Positions 24,205 to 36,364 of a DNA stretch of 64,000 nucleotides are shown here, piece by piece. The stretch lies in NCBI RefSeq assembly GCF_000801105.2, contig NC_079517.1, positions 15,252,001 through 15,316,000 on the forward strand. The letters run 5' to 3'. How positions within the stretch are numbered: the stretch's first letter is position 1; each line of letters starts with the position of its first letter. The notes under the pieces were generated by a model. It searched no databases. It had not been told where the DNA came from and saw only the letters and a list, made by a program, of their open reading frames with translations. The translations under genes and the position numbers were made by a program. The stretch is from Raphanus sativus (taxonomy: Eukaryota > Streptophyta > Magnoliopsida > Brassicales > Brassicaceae).

Positions 24205-24660
24205 CAGTGCCGTGCGAGAACTTTACGGGGCCTAAGGCAAACTTATAAATATATTTAATTCGTCAAAAAATTATAAACAAAATCTTAATGTGAATAAAAA
24301 CATTTACATAAATATTGTTTTTACGAACACATCTTATGAATTTAAAAACAAATCTAAGTCATAGAAGAAATCAATATGTGACATAAAACAAAAGATTACG
24401 AGCAATTAAACATTAAAATTAATAGAATTTTAGATAGCATGAAAAAGTTTTAAATAGAAAGTACTTTTTTTTGGGTCAAAAAATAGAAAATACTTAATTA
24501 AGCAAACAAGAGACAGAGGAGAATATTGAACATTTCTCTTTACAATGGAATGGACCACTGAACCGTGAATGAAAATGTGAAAGTTGGGGCCCTACAAAAT
24601 TTATATTATTTGGGGGTCTGGAGCAAATGCCTCTTTTATTACACTGTAAGCACGGCTCTG
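24205..24660. mobile_element. Non-autonomous hAT element (456 bp)
   Basis: Ends CAGTGCCGTGC (24205) and GCACGGCTCTG (24660), an 11-bp inverted repeat with one mismatch. It is flanked by a perfect 8-bp target duplication CAAACCAT (24197-24204 and 24661-24668). The 8-bp duplication and CAG...CTG ends are typical of hAT elements. No transposase. Confidence 0.9.
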
Positions 24661-24872
24661 CAAACCATATATATGGATCTGTCCAAGCTCTACCCGCCAG
24701 TAATCACCACATATACCGGTTCTAAACCCAAATACTAAAAGTGTTATTTACTATCACTTTAAGCACTCAAATTTTTTTGTTAGCATTTTAAACCTTCAAA
24801 GTGATATTTTTATCAGAACAAATCTCCAACGACGTTTGTCTATTCATAAGCTACCAGTACTCATTTTACACG

Positions 24873-24873
<1 letters not shown>

Positions 24874-24927
<54 letters not shown>
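24874..24927. repeat. (TTA)n microsatellite
   Basis: About 17 consecutive TTA/ATT trinucleotides. Confidence 0.95.
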
Positions 24928-24928
<1 letters not shown>

Positions 24929-25380
24929 TTTATTTATATTAATATATCTATGGTTTAAAAGTCTTTTGCTTCTTTAATGAAACATTTTGGCCATTTTTCT
25001 TCTTATAAAATCTTTTATTGGACAAAAACTTGAAATAATCTATTTGAGAGAATTATTAGTCTCACATGTGGCCACCATCAATTAATATGAGGTGAAATCA
25101 GCGGCTCCCTCGGTGCTTTCTGCAGAAGTGTACTTATACGCTAGTCAGGTTCCGTAAGGTGTCCGGATAGCCACATTATCAAAAAAAAAAAAAGATTCAA
25201 AGTTTCTGATGGTGGCAAGTTTTGATATATTGTTTTTGATGGTGGCAAGTTTTGATATTGTCATAAGTGATGGTCATTGTCATTGTATGGAATTTTAAAA
25301 TGAATATGATTTTTTTGGTTAAATATTTCTAATTTTAATTTTGAAGTTTGAATTTTTAATTTGAACTTATTTTTGAATCT

Positions 25381-26313
25381 TTTGAAATTTTTTTAAAAAT
25401 ATTATTTTGACATTTTTTTAATTTTATATCTTATTTTTGATTTTTCTGAATTTTAATATTTTTTTTAGGTTTGACATTTTAATTTATATTTGTTTCTTAA
25501 ATTTTGTTTCCAATTTTTCAAACTTTTATTTATTTATATTATTATTTAGTTAATTTTTATTGAAAAAGAAAAGAAAAAACAACAGGTCATTATTTTAACC
25601 CGTAAAATGAAAAGTACTAGTCGTCTATGAATATAAAAACAACTATGTGATTGTCGGCAAATTTGCGGGCATAAACATTGCATAAAATATACATACATTA
25701 ATATAAATCTGAAGACTGATAAACAATAAAATATTTCATAACATTCTATGGATTTATTACATCAAAATTAAAAGTTTTTATTTGTATAAAAATTGTTAGA
25801 ACTTTGTTTCATGCATTGTAAAACTTTTAATATAATGTTCTGTTTTTTGTATATTCCAAGAAATAAATTAATTTATTAATATTATTTTAAAAGACTTACC
25901 ATACAATTTATGTTTTTAAATAATTTATAAACTCGATATATGATGCATTAATAGTTATTAGTTATTTTATTAGAATTATATGTTTTATATATGTATATTA
26001 TGACATATAGGAAAGTAAATCTTTACAAATGTTTAATTTTAATTTTTTTAAAAAAAAATATTTTGACATTTTTTATTTTTAGATCTTATTTTTGAATTTT
26101 TGAATTTTTAATATTTTATTTTATTTTAAGTCTGAAATTTTAATTTATATTTTTTTTTGTTTTGTTTTCTTAAAATTGTTTTCCCAATTTTTCAAACTTT
26201 TATTTATTTATATTATTATTTAGTTAATTTTTTTATTGACAAAAAAAGAAATAACATGTCATTATTTTAATCCGTAAAATGAAAATTACCGGTCGTCTAT
26301 GAATATAAAAGCA
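25381..26313. repeat. Two direct copies of a ~265-bp AT-rich segment
   Basis: Copy 1 (25381-25642) and copy 2 (26040-26313) share the order AATATTATTTTGACATTTTT, then TTTTCAAACTTTTATTTATT, then GTCATTATTTTAA, then CGTAAAATGAAAA and GTCGTCTATGAATATAAAA. They are separated by about 400 bases of unrelated AT-rich DNA. Probably two copies of one repeat, not coding. Confidence 0.75.
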
Positions 26314-26387
26314 ATATTGTAGATTTGTTTTGATAAAAATGTCAATTTAAAAGTTTAAAATACTAAAAAATAGTATTTAAAGTATTA

Positions 26388-26626
26388 CTCCATCCGTTTC
26401 ATATTACTTGTCGTTCTAAGTTTATGCACACAGATTAAGAAAACAATTAATTTTACATATTTCCAAAATAAAAACACTATTACCAATACACCTAACCATA
26501 TATCAACCAATAGAAAAATAAAGTAGAAAATATTATCAATAAATTTTGCATTGAAAACCGAAAACGACACTTATTTTGAAACAAAATTTTTTCTCTAGAA
26601 TGACAAATAATTCGAAACGGAGGGAG
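26388..26626. mobile_element. Stowaway-type MITE (239 bp)
   Basis: Terminal inverted repeats CTCCATCCGTTTC and GAAACGGAGGGAG, flanked by TA on both sides (26386-26387 and 26627-26628). This is the classical Stowaway (Tc1/mariner) signature. Confidence 0.9.
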
Positions 26627-26629
26627 TAT

Positions 26630-27250
26630 TAAGGGCTTGACTGGTATAACCGCAGCGGTTGCGATTGCGGTTGCAGGAGTTTGCGGGTACGGATGGTTGC
26701 GGTTTAAGTGTTTTTTAGAGATTTGTACAACTGGTACAACTGTTAGAAATTGTTGCGTTTGCGGAACTCTTATGACTGGTAAACTACTAAACGCAACATC
26801 TGTTATATAATAATTTAACAATATTTACATTTTATGTAATTATAAAAATATTAAAAATCATAATAATATGATAAATATAAAGTTTATATTTATAAAATCA
26901 TATTATTAAATTTTAAAAATTTATAGAAAATATTTTGGTTTTAAATTTTTATAATATAAATTGAAATATAATATGAATACATTTTACAATTTCTATTATT
27001 TCAATTTAAAATTTTTATTGGATATTTTTAGTATTAGTTTTATTTATTCTGTTTTTAAAGAAAAAATATATCCTCCCGTAACCGCCAACAACCGTAAACG
27101 CTAGTTTGAACCAGCTTTTGATTTTAAGAGGTTCGGAACGGTTTGAAGCGATTTGTAGCATTTTCTATGATTGTTTCGAAACACCAACAAGCGCTATGAA
27201 CCGCAAAAACTGTATTTGCGGTTGGTAGCGGAAAAACCAATCAACCCTTA
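26630..27250. mobile_element. MITE with GCGGTTGCGG-rich ends
   Basis: Ends TAAGGGCTTGACTGGT and AACCAATCAACCCTTA are near-perfect inverses, and both subterminal regions carry GCGGTT motifs typical of hAT-derived MITEs. It abuts the Stowaway element to its left. A target duplication is not clear. Confidence 0.6.
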
Positions 27251-27497
27251 ACTAACGTTTTTTCAATGTTTTAAACGCGATTTTCCCTATTCGAATATGA
27301 AATATATTCATTTTGATAGTTATCCAATTAAGGTGGTGGGTGCAATAAACTAAGATGAAATTACTGTTGTACAGTCGGTACCTAGGAGATGGTCAGATTC
27401 CCACATCAAAACATGATTGGACGGTTCTGATTTCATCATTATTAACCCTGTGCTTTCTTATTCCCGTTAGTTTTTCCTTTCACATTCTTTTCTGGTA
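27251..27497. other. Short intergenic spacer
   Basis: No gene or repeat recognised. Confidence 0.3.
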
Positions 27498-29731
27498 CTA
27501 GGGTTGGTCCGCCCTACGGACGGGATATGCAAATTGATGAAACAATATAAATATATTTTAAACTTTGATAAATTGTTAGTTTATTTTATTTTTCATTTTC
27601 ACTATTTTACTACAAATTTTACTATTTCTTCTTTTTTAGAAATAATATATTTGTTATTATATTTTAGTAATTCATTAAAATATAAATATTTTAATTTGTT
27701 CACAATATTTTATTTTCTTGAATTGAATAGATTTTAATACAGTTTTAATAGATTTTTGATAAATAATTCTTAAAAAAATAAGCAAGTACCATTAAAATAT
27801 GATATTAAATAAGGTAAATCGGTGCTTCCCACGGAAATTTGTTCTAATATATTTTATTTTAACATTTGTATTTAGTTTAAATGATTTTATTTTAGTGTTG
27901 TATGAAAATTATTTTGTAACTTTTCAACAAAAGTAATATTTTTCGGTTGTATTTGTTTGTTTCTAAGACGATTGTTACAATTATTAATGAAATTGTATTT
28001 TATTTTTATTATGTTCCAAAAGTATATTTTAATCTGTTTTTATTATAAGTTATTTAATTTCATTTCTGTTATTTTTTGTTTATTATCGGGTTATTGTACA
28101 TTATGTTTTTTGTAAAATAAATTATGAATAGTAAAGAATGCAATATTCCCTTTCATTCTTTGGCCACCAATTAAACCCAAAATCTTTGAACTCGTAAAAG
28201 GAAATGATTAAAGTTACGCTATAAGCTGATTTATCTATATGGAACCAGATTCCTAAAATAGAAATAAATCTCCAATAACTTTTTATAAGTTTAATGTTTA
28301 ATTTTTTCATCATTTAGTTAAAGCGATTGCTAAATTTATAAGGTGGATACTAAATTAAATTTAAAATATTTAAGGAGAATTTTCAAAAAATACCACTTTA
28401 AAGGTATTATTATTCATCTTTACCACCACTAAAGACACATTTTCAAAAATATCTTATTTATAAGTTTTTGTTTCTCATGTCACGTTTTGATATTTTGAAA
28501 TCCTCTTATGAAACAGTAAAGGTTAGGAAAAATATAATTAATAGATTTTCTTCACTATTATGTACTGTAAATAGAATTGAAAAAATAGTTTGATGATAGA
28601 ACCAACAATTTGCACGTCATTTTTTTGTTTGAATTTTTTCAAAATATTTTGATTGAGTTAAAACTTTTTATTTATGTTGAAATTTTTATATCTTACGCAT
28701 AGTTTTGCACTTTACTTCAAATATGTGAAGTGAGGTTTTCACGCTATAGTTTTTTTTTTGTTTTTTCTTCATTACGTAAAAAAATATTTGTTTATTTTAC
28801 TTGATAGAATATCTTTGTAGATTTTGACAAAAAAGAAGAAAAAATATTATTTTTTGTACTAAAAATATTGTTTTTAACTAAATATTTTTATTGTGTTTTT
28901 TTAATGAAAACATTTTCATAAAAGATATGTGTCTGTCTTAGTTTAGATTTTTATTAGTCTTGTTAGACATCATAAGTTTGTATTATCATGATTTTTTTTT
29001 CATGATTGTAACTGTTATACATTTTATTAAATGTTTTCTCAACTTCTTTTTAATAGATAGTAAGTAGAATGAGTTTTTTTGGTCATGATGAATGAATATT
29101 TTATATGTTTTTAAATAAACATTATTATCCACATAACCGATTTAACATTCTTATATATTATTAATTTATTGCATATTTATAGAATTTTACTGTATTTTTG
29201 TTTAATATTTTTGTTTAATTTATTAGACCATTTATTTAAGATATAATTCATTTTATACATACATAACTTGTTAAAACAAATTTCAGCAAAAATATGCATT
29301 TAAATTAAGACTCGTGTTTGTCATAAAATAAAATATACACTCATGTTGGCTTAGAATATGTAGTTATGTACTATGAAACAAAATTATCACCAACTCACTC
29401 AAAAAATATCAATCCTTCGCACAAACCCAACGCACAAATGGTCTCGTACGCCCACCACAAAACTTGACGTGCCAGAAATTAAAAGAAATGGTGTACAGTG
29501 AAGTGGACCTAGTTTTGAAAAGTCTGGTTAAACTCAAAGGAAGAAACACGTGTCGTGCACGACCAAAAGAAACAGGGGACGCGCACAAAAGAAATATGAC
29601 GCGCGCGGACCAAAAAAACATGCGTGAAATGCACAGACGTATCATCACGCAACACGTGTCAAAAAATCCCCCACCCTCTTGATCGACGTGGACGCAGGAG
29701 CTGATAGAATTGTTAACTTTATATATATAGA
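27498..29731 (-). mobile_element. Full-length non-autonomous Helitron (2.23 kb)
   Basis: Minus-strand 5' end TCTATATATATAAAG (29731) follows an A. The 3' end has the hairpin CCGTCCGTAGGGCGG, then ACCAACCCTAG (27498), before a T. No Rep/helicase ORF. The part near 29400-29690 is GC-richer and carries several ACGTGTC motifs. The insides at 28376-28500 resemble other repeats. Only four bases separate its 5' end from the next Helitron. Confidence 0.75.
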
Positions 29732-29735
29732 TAGA

Positions 29736-30990
29736 CTAGGTGATTTTCCCGTGCTCATGCACGGATACAAATATTTATAAATTAAATATGTTACAATAGT
29801 TGATTGTTATTTAATTTTAATTTTGAATTAATTTATAATTTGTATGCATAATTTATACTAATAATATTATATTATTTTAATCAGACATATGATTTTAAAT
29901 AAGTTATCATTTGGGTATATTGGATTGCATCAATCAATTTCTCTAAATTCAACTAATATTTTTTATTTTAAATATATGAAAATTATGATTATTTGCTTTT
30001 ACTTTGGTTGTTATCTTAGATATGTAAATATATTTGAAGAAGATTATGTATAACTTAAGATATATTGTGCTTAGAATGAAGTAAAAATAAACTAAATATT
30101 TGATTCCAAATTACAAAAATTAAACTATATGTTGATTTTTAAAATAAAATATTAGAAAGTAAAATGATAATCAATTGGAAGTTACTTACATAAGTAACTA
30201 ATACTTTTTGGAAGCTCATGAACACATATCAATATTTACAATAACTAAAATATTTAAATAATTTTATGTCTTATATATATTAAATGGTAAACTGAAATTT
30301 ATGCAAATAATCCTAAAAATGAGAATTCAGATTTGCGTTGGTATTTTGATTATGGTTATATTAACTGTGACAAACATAAAACATAAAATTTAATATTAAA
30401 AACATTTTTAATAATGATAATATATAATATATCTACCTTGTTAAATTATATAGTGTTATGTTAATTTAAAATATTTTAATTATTTGATCAAAAGTTAATT
30501 TTACTTTATTTTTAATATCTCTTTAAAATAAACAGTTTAATTTTTTGTGATTGTATTTTAGAAATCATATTATATAAGTAAAATATAATTTATAGATTAC
30601 GAAATCACATTATATACAAATATATATTTTCATCTAAGAAAATATAGATATAAATAAATATTTTATTACTTCAAAAGTATATTTTACGTTATTTAAAATA
30701 GTCTTAAATGAAATATTTCTATTTTGTGAAATTTCCTTTTTTTAATGAAATCATATTATATAAATATATATTTTCGTTTTTAATTTTTTTAAAAAACTTT
30801 ATAAATGTTTCCTTTTTATTATATATGTTATTTGGAAAAATTTAAAAAGAAACTAAATAAAAATTTCAATAATAGTATCTAAATGTAATTTTTTTTAAAT
30901 TCATTAAGGGTATCAGCGTAATCAACCATCGTGAGAGTTAACGTGAACGCGACAAATAGGAAACTGACTTCTCAAATAATATTATAGAGA
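29736..30990 (-). mobile_element. Full-length non-autonomous Helitron (1.26 kb) upstream of TIR1
   Basis: Minus-strand 5' end TCTCTATAATATTATTTGAG (30990) follows an A. The 3' end has hairpin CCGTGCATGAGCACGG, then GAAAATCACCTAG (29736), before a T. AT-rich interior, no ORF. It sits about 400 bases upstream of the TIR1 start codon and could mark the distal limit of its promoter. Confidence 0.78.
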
Positions 30991-31245
30991 TTATTAGATT
31001 CCCTCTTTACCTACACCTCGCTGCAGGCTATATCATTACACTCTCCAATTTTATCGTCCTTCTCAGCACAGTCGATAAAAGAAAACCTCCCGCTTCCAAT
31101 CAATCCAACAACAGCCGGTACTCGAACTTTAGAAGACACGTGTCACGATGGGAATCGACAACTCACAATCACCGAAAAGGCATCACATGGAGATGTTTGA
31201 CTACGGTTAACATTTAACCGAACCAGAGTCGCCTTTTAACTTGCG

Positions 31246-31300
<55 letters not shown>

Positions 31301-31388
31301 CATCATCCTCACACTCAATCTTCTTTGGCTCACTTCTTGATTCACAATCTTCCCGTTAGATCATCAAGATCTCTCGAGCGCGGCGGCA
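30991..31388 (+). promoter_or_regulatory. TIR1 proximal promoter and 5' leader
   Basis: Region between the upstream Helitron and the TIR1 ATG. It contains a palindromic GACACGTGTC (31135-31144), a G-box/ABRE-like core that bZIP or bHLH factors could bind, and the long CT tract just before the start codon. The transcription start was not determined. Confidence 0.5.
31248..31298 (+). repeat. (CT)n tract in the TIR1 leader
   Basis: A 51-base uninterrupted CT run ending about 90 bases before the TIR1 ATG. CT tracts are common in plant 5' leaders and vary in length between alleles. Confidence 0.95.
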
Positions 31389-33587
31389 ATGCAGCAGAAG
31401 CGAGTTGCGTCGTCGTCGTTTCCCGAAGAAGTTCTGGAGCACGTATTCTCCTTTCTCCACCTCGACAAGGACAGGAACTCCGTCTCTCTCGTCTGCAAGT
31501 CGTGGTACGAGATCGAGCGGTGGTGCAGGAGGAGAGTCTTCATCGGGAACTGCTACGCCGTGAGCCCCGCCGCGGTGATAAGCCGGTTCCCGAGAGCGAG
31601 ATACGTGGAGCTGAAGGGGAAACCGCACTTCGCCGACTTCAATTTGGTGCCGGAGGGGTGGGGAGGGTGCGTGTACCCGTGGATCGAGGCGATGTCGACG
31701 GCGTACACGTGGCTGGAGGAGATTAGGTTGAAGAGGATGGTGGTGAGCGACGAGTGCTTGGAGCTTATAGCCAAGTCGTTTAAGAGTTTCAAAGTTCTCG
31801 TGCTTTCTTCCTGCGATGGCTTCTCCACCGATGGCCTCGCTGCGATCGCCGCCTCTTGCAGGTATATCGTAACGGCCACATTGCCATTAACCAATGTTCA
31901 AGAAATGGTCAGGTGGTGGTGGTTAGGCTGTTCTATAGAAGATTAATGTTTAGGCGGGCAATTAAACCGATATTTTGAATCTAATTTGAATCTAAACCGA
32001 TTTTTAGAACAGTAACATCAAGATTCATTTTGTGAAACAGTTAATTTGTTTTTGTTTTTGTTGTGGAACAGTTAATTTCATTTTTAATTTGTAAAGAATT
32101 GAGGTGTTTGAATCGGTTATGTGATTGTGATTCTTATGCAGGAATCTGAGAGAGCTTGATTTGCGTGAGAGTGATGTGGAAGATGTTAGCGGACACTGGC
32201 TTAGCCATTTCCCTGATACATACACATCTCTGGTATCACTCAACATCTCTTGCTTAGCCGCCTCTGATGTATGTTTCTCTGCTCTGGAGAGGCTGGTGAG
32301 TAGGTGTCCCAATCTCAAGTCTCTCAAGCTTAACCGAGCTGTTCCTCTCGAGAAATTGGCTACTTTACTTAAAAGAGCACCTCAGCTGGAGGAATTGGGC
32401 ACCGGTGTGTACACTGCTGATGTGCGCTCAGATTTGTTCTCTGATTTGTATGTAGCTCTCTCTGGTTGCAAGAAGTTGAAGTGCTTATCTGGCCTTTGGG
32501 ATGCTGCTCCTGCTTATCTTCCAGCTGTTTATTCGGTTTGCAGTCGGCTTACGACTTTGAACCTGAGTTATGCAACAGTCCAGAGCTATGATCTTGTCAA
32601 GCTTATTAGCCAATGTCATAAATTGCAGCGGCTCTGGGTGAGTCTAGTTTACCAGAGATTGTATGAGAAAGCATGTGTGAATAGAGTTTACTGTTATGTA
32701 CTCAACTATGTGCTTCTCAACATTATCTTTAACTGGTGATATGACTTATTGGTACACAGGTGCTGGACTACATCGAAGATGCTGGTCTTGATGTGCTTGC
32801 TTCAACCTGCAAGGACCTTACAGAGCTGAGAGTGTTTCCGTCTGAGCCTTTTGTAATGGAGCCAAACGTCGCATTGACGGAGAAAGGGCTTGTCTCCGTC
32901 TCTGTTGGCTGTCCAAAGCTCGAGTCGGTTCTTTACTTTTGCCGCCAAATGACCAATGATGCGTTGGTAACCATTGCTATGAACCGTCCCAACATGACTC
33001 GCTTCCGTTTGTGCATCATTGAGCCGAAAGCCCCTGACCATCTAACACTAGAGCCACTGGATATGGGATTCGGAGCCATAGTTGAGCACTGCAAAGATCT
33101 ACGGCGGCTCTCCCTATCAGGGCTGTTGACGGACAAAGTTTTTGAATACATTGGGAAGTATGCAAAGAAGATGAAAATGCTCTCAGTGGCGTTTGCAGGA
33201 GACAGTGACTTAGGGATGCATCATGTTTTGTCAGGGTGCGATAGCCTGAGGAAACTAGAGATAAGAGACTGCCCTTTTGGAGACAAGGCGCTATTGGCAA
33301 ATGCTTCAAAGCTGGAGACAATGCGATCTCTTTGGATGTCTTCTTGTTCCGTGAGTTTTGGAGCCTGTAAGTTGTTAGGACAGAAAATGCCAATGCTCAA
33401 TGTGGAAGTCATCGATGAGCGGGGTCCACCTGACTCGAGACCTGAGAGCTGCCCTGTTGAGAGAGTGTTCATATACCGAACAGTAGCGGGTCCTCGGTTT
33501 GACATGCCTGGCTTCGTCTGGAACATGGACCAACAACGCTCAACAATGAGGTTTTCCAGGCAGATCATCACTACTAACGGGTTATGA
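31389..33587 (+). CDS. TIR1: Auxin receptor F-box protein TIR1, intact, three exons
   Basis: F-box subunit of the nuclear SCF(TIR1) ubiquitin ligase that binds auxin with Aux/IAA repressors and targets them for degradation. Exons are 31389-31861, 32142-32637 and 32760-33587, giving 598 aa; donors are gtatat and gtgagt, acceptors atgcag and acacag, and all junctions keep frame. The F-box is at residues ~10-50 ([20 protein letters not shown] then [15 protein letters not shown]). Eighteen-type leucine-rich repeats follow, with the inositol hexakisphosphate/auxin pocket segments [23 protein letters not shown] and [10 protein letters not shown]. The C-terminus is [11 protein letters not shown]. 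It matches TIR1 rather than AFB1 throughout (TIR1-type N-terminus and tail). Compared with Arabidopsis it has short insertions of residues at the N-terminus and before the tail (DQQRSTMRF). Full length and undamaged. Confidence 0.98.
33315..33336 (+). promoter_or_regulatory. miR393 target site in TIR1 exon 3
   Basis: The 22-nt stretch contains CAATGCGATCTCTTTGGA, which pairs with the conserved miR393 at nearly all positions from its 5' end. The single T within the core makes a G:U pair, and mismatches cluster at the miRNA 3' end. TIR1/AFB mRNAs are established miR393 targets, so post-transcriptional control is likely kept here. Confidence 0.85.
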
Positions 33588-33972
33588 CAAAACAGAAATT
33601 TAAACGAGGTGCATTCTTTCATTCAGTCCTTGCTCATCATCTCCCCATATAAATTGTTCCAGTTTAGGAACACGGGAGAGAGAGAGAGGTAGAGCTCGGT
33701 AAGAGCAATGAGTAAGAGAGGATAGAGATCTGAGAGACCTTTCTTTATAAATATTGTTGTCTGTTTGTTTGTATACTTGCTGAGAGATCCTGGTAGGGTG
33801 TTATTTTCCTTAAGAGAATGATGATAAAAGATTTTTGTAAAAGACAACAGTATCAAAAATGTAACTGCTCTACGTGTTTTGGACTCTTGTTTTTTATCCT
33901 TTTCATTTGTCCGATTAGAGAAATGGCTGTTTGCAGAGTTTGTTAGCTCAAGGAACAGCACACACTTGTTTA
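33588..33972 (+). other. TIR1 3' untranslated region and flank
   Basis: No coding sequence. The distal part (from ~33814) is the start of a block that is duplicated near 41.0-42.1 kb. Confidence 0.5.
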
Positions 33973-35259
33973 GAGCATCATTATCGCGGTTGTTTAGGTG
34001 GGTAGCTTAACTTAATTGGAATTAAAAATAAAAGAAAATTCCCTATTTAACTAAACAACGTCGCTTAATTAGGCGTTCTAAACAACGTCGCTTACCGGAC
34101 ACGCGTCGCACATAGACGATTTGTACTCTCTGTCTTCTCTATCTCTCTCCCCACTTCGTGTACTCCGTCGGTTTCCATTCCAAATCGTGGTGATTGATCT
34201 CTTCTCTCCATTTCGACTCAGTCGACGATTCCGGGTCTCGTATTTGATCTTTCGCTGGTCGGTGTCTCCGTCGGTGTCTCTCTCGTGGTTGTCGTCGACG
34301 AATCCGCCTATCATCTGTGATCTCTCCTTGATACAGAGTATCACTCGGCGTCTCTCTCGGAGTCCCTCCTCGACGACTCTGCTTCTGTTCCTTCATCAAC
34401 GATTAAACCATCCGTCTCTCTATCGACGGTTCTCCTCGACGGTCGGTCGAATCGAATCGAAAGGTAAAGCTCTGTTATTTGTTTCTATGTCTGAATCCTT
34501 TAATTCATGCTTGTCTTAAATTGAGCTTACATATCGGTCAATTTGTGATTATGTCTCTAGTGATTCATGTCTCTGACATTGTGTGCTTTACTTGACGTAT
34601 TTGGGGCTTTGCAAGATGCTTGAGCCTAACCGTGAGCGCTTTAACCGTGGTTGTAACTGGTAAGGTGGTGGTTATGGTTCTATCTTTCTTCTTCCTACTT
34701 CGATTGTAATGTCTGGTGCATTTTATGATTCATGTCTCCATCATTTTGTGCTTGCAGGATATTAACAGGACTACCGTTTTCAACTGATGCAAAGTTGAAA
34801 CAGTCGCAAGCCATACTTTTATAAAGTCTAGACTTGTGTAGTCACAGTCTTCTGTCTATGTCTTCTCTCATGTGTAGTTACTTTTTTAATCTTGTGTAGT
34901 CACTTGTTTACTAGTGACTTGTGTACTCTCATTCTCTATATAAAGTTTCTGATCAGCACTTTTGTTTTCTCATCACTTTTGTATTCTCACCAAACAAAAC
35001 ATTATAAAGTTCATGTTCTCTTCTTCTCTCGTTTTGGTTGGTTTGGTACGGTGAGAAGGATATGAAATGTTTGGATCGTTTGGTATGGTGAGGAGAGGAG
35101 GAAAGAAAAGGAGAATTAAGCAACCTAAAATAAGAGCCTTGCAATGGAGGAATAGAAGTATCAAATTGCTTAGTTAAGTCTTTTACCAAAATTATCTTCT
35201 TAAATACTATTATAATAAAATTAAGCAACCTATTATAAGTTGTTGGGTTAATGATGCTC
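33973..35259. mobile_element. PIF/Harbinger-like TIR element carrying captured-looking DNA (1.29 kb)
   Basis: Ends GAGCATCATTAT (33973) and AATGATGCTC (35259) are inverse, and it is flanked by TTA on both sides (33970-33972 and 35260-35262). The paralogous block at 41.2 kb lacks this insert, which confirms the boundaries. Arms contain AACAACGTCGCTTA (tandem) and AAGCAACCTA. The middle (34090-34800) is CT-rich and of much higher GC than the arms, with gtaagg and tgcag sites that look like exon-intron junctions, and no transposase. This suggests either remnants of an autonomous element's leader or a captured host gene fragment. Confidence 0.7.
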
Positions 35260-36342
35260 TTAGTTTCAGGGTCCTAGACGCTTGTTACCAGAAAGAATAT
35301 TTGCAGTTTTGTGACTAGTGGATAGAGAGAATCCAAAATACAGAACTAAGAAAATCTTGTTTTAGCAACCAACTTTGAAACTGGGTTGAATCTTTGTAAT
35401 AACACATCGTCTTCAACTGGTTTTCTATTATCAGTAGAAAATTTCTCCATAATTTTCACTCAACGCTCGAAAATCAAAATATATCACTAGCCAATCAATT
35501 GTAGCCTAGTAGTAGGATACTTGACATTCAAGAGATTTGGGCTACAAGACAAGTACCACTAGTGGAATGTATTCTTATGTTCCTAAAGCACAGTTGATGG
35601 AGACAAGTCACAAGCTTACACATACACCACCACCAATGTATCTTTTGGAATAGAATCTCAACAAATACAATTTGTCAAAACGGTACGTACATTTTTTTTT
35701 ATCGTTAAAACGGTACGCACATACCACAGCTGTTGGCAATGAAAGAAATTGAAAAATTAGTACACCAACAAGAAGATTAAGTCTACGGTTTATTAAACTA
35801 AACAAGATGCCTTTCTGTGTGGCACAAGGAGGAGAGTTATGTATATCATTTGAGAATAAGAGCAGAAATCAAACCGAATTGGAATCTTCCAAAGTCTCTT
35901 GTCTTTGGGTAATGCAGAATCTGTGTTTCATTGAGTGGAGGATACTAGCAGTACGTAGCTCCACCCATAAGTCAGCTTTGTGTTCTGTTACCATCAGCTC
36001 CTTCCTAATCTTATTCATGTTTTTTATAAAAAAAAAATTATTAGAGGCTTAGACCAAATCGAATAGGATTTGTCGAATTTCTTTTTAATGCATCATATTA
36101 ACTTAACTAGTGTCGATCATTGTTTATTAAGTTGGAATGCTCAGCCTAGAAGAAAGTTGAATTATTGGATCCCTCATGTGTGCCTATGATTAGATCATCA
36201 GGAATGCATTTCTCAAAGTTAAGAATCTTTGGATCCTTCTGACAAAGACAGCATGTGAAAGTGGTTTGTACACGTTCTTTACCCTTTAGCTTCCATTTCC
36301 CTAGATCCTCAAAGAACTCGGAAAGTAAGTAAAGCACATACA

Positions 36343-36364
36343 CCAGTTACAAAAAAAAAAAAAA
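36343..36364 (+). mobile_element. Extremely short poly(A) retro-insertion
   Basis: CCAGTTAC plus ~12-14 A, flanked by a 15-16 bp direct duplication (A)AGTAAAGCACATACA at 36327-36342 and 36363-36378. The paralogous block at ~42050 has one copy of the 15-mer and no insert, so this is an insertion of an 8-nt 5'-truncated retroelement tail. Confidence 0.75.

Noticed and set aside
25081..25194. Segment ending in GTGTCCGGATAGCCACATTATC plus a 13-A run, like a SINE or LINE 3' end
   Set aside because: No target duplication could be found around it and no Pol III boxes; it may be a retroelement tail but the evidence is too thin.
34078..34519. Overlapping open frames of ~85-130 codons on both strands inside the TIR element
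   Set aside because: They come from a low-complexity CT/GA-rich stretch (Ser/Leu/Arg-rich translations) with no domain, so they are more likely leader-like non-coding DNA.
36146..36343. 65-codon minus-strand open frame with a CCLC.KDPK stretch
   Set aside because: Not recognised, has no splice or promoter support, and the paralogous segment at ~41880-42050 is broken by stops and indels, so coding constraint is not evident.
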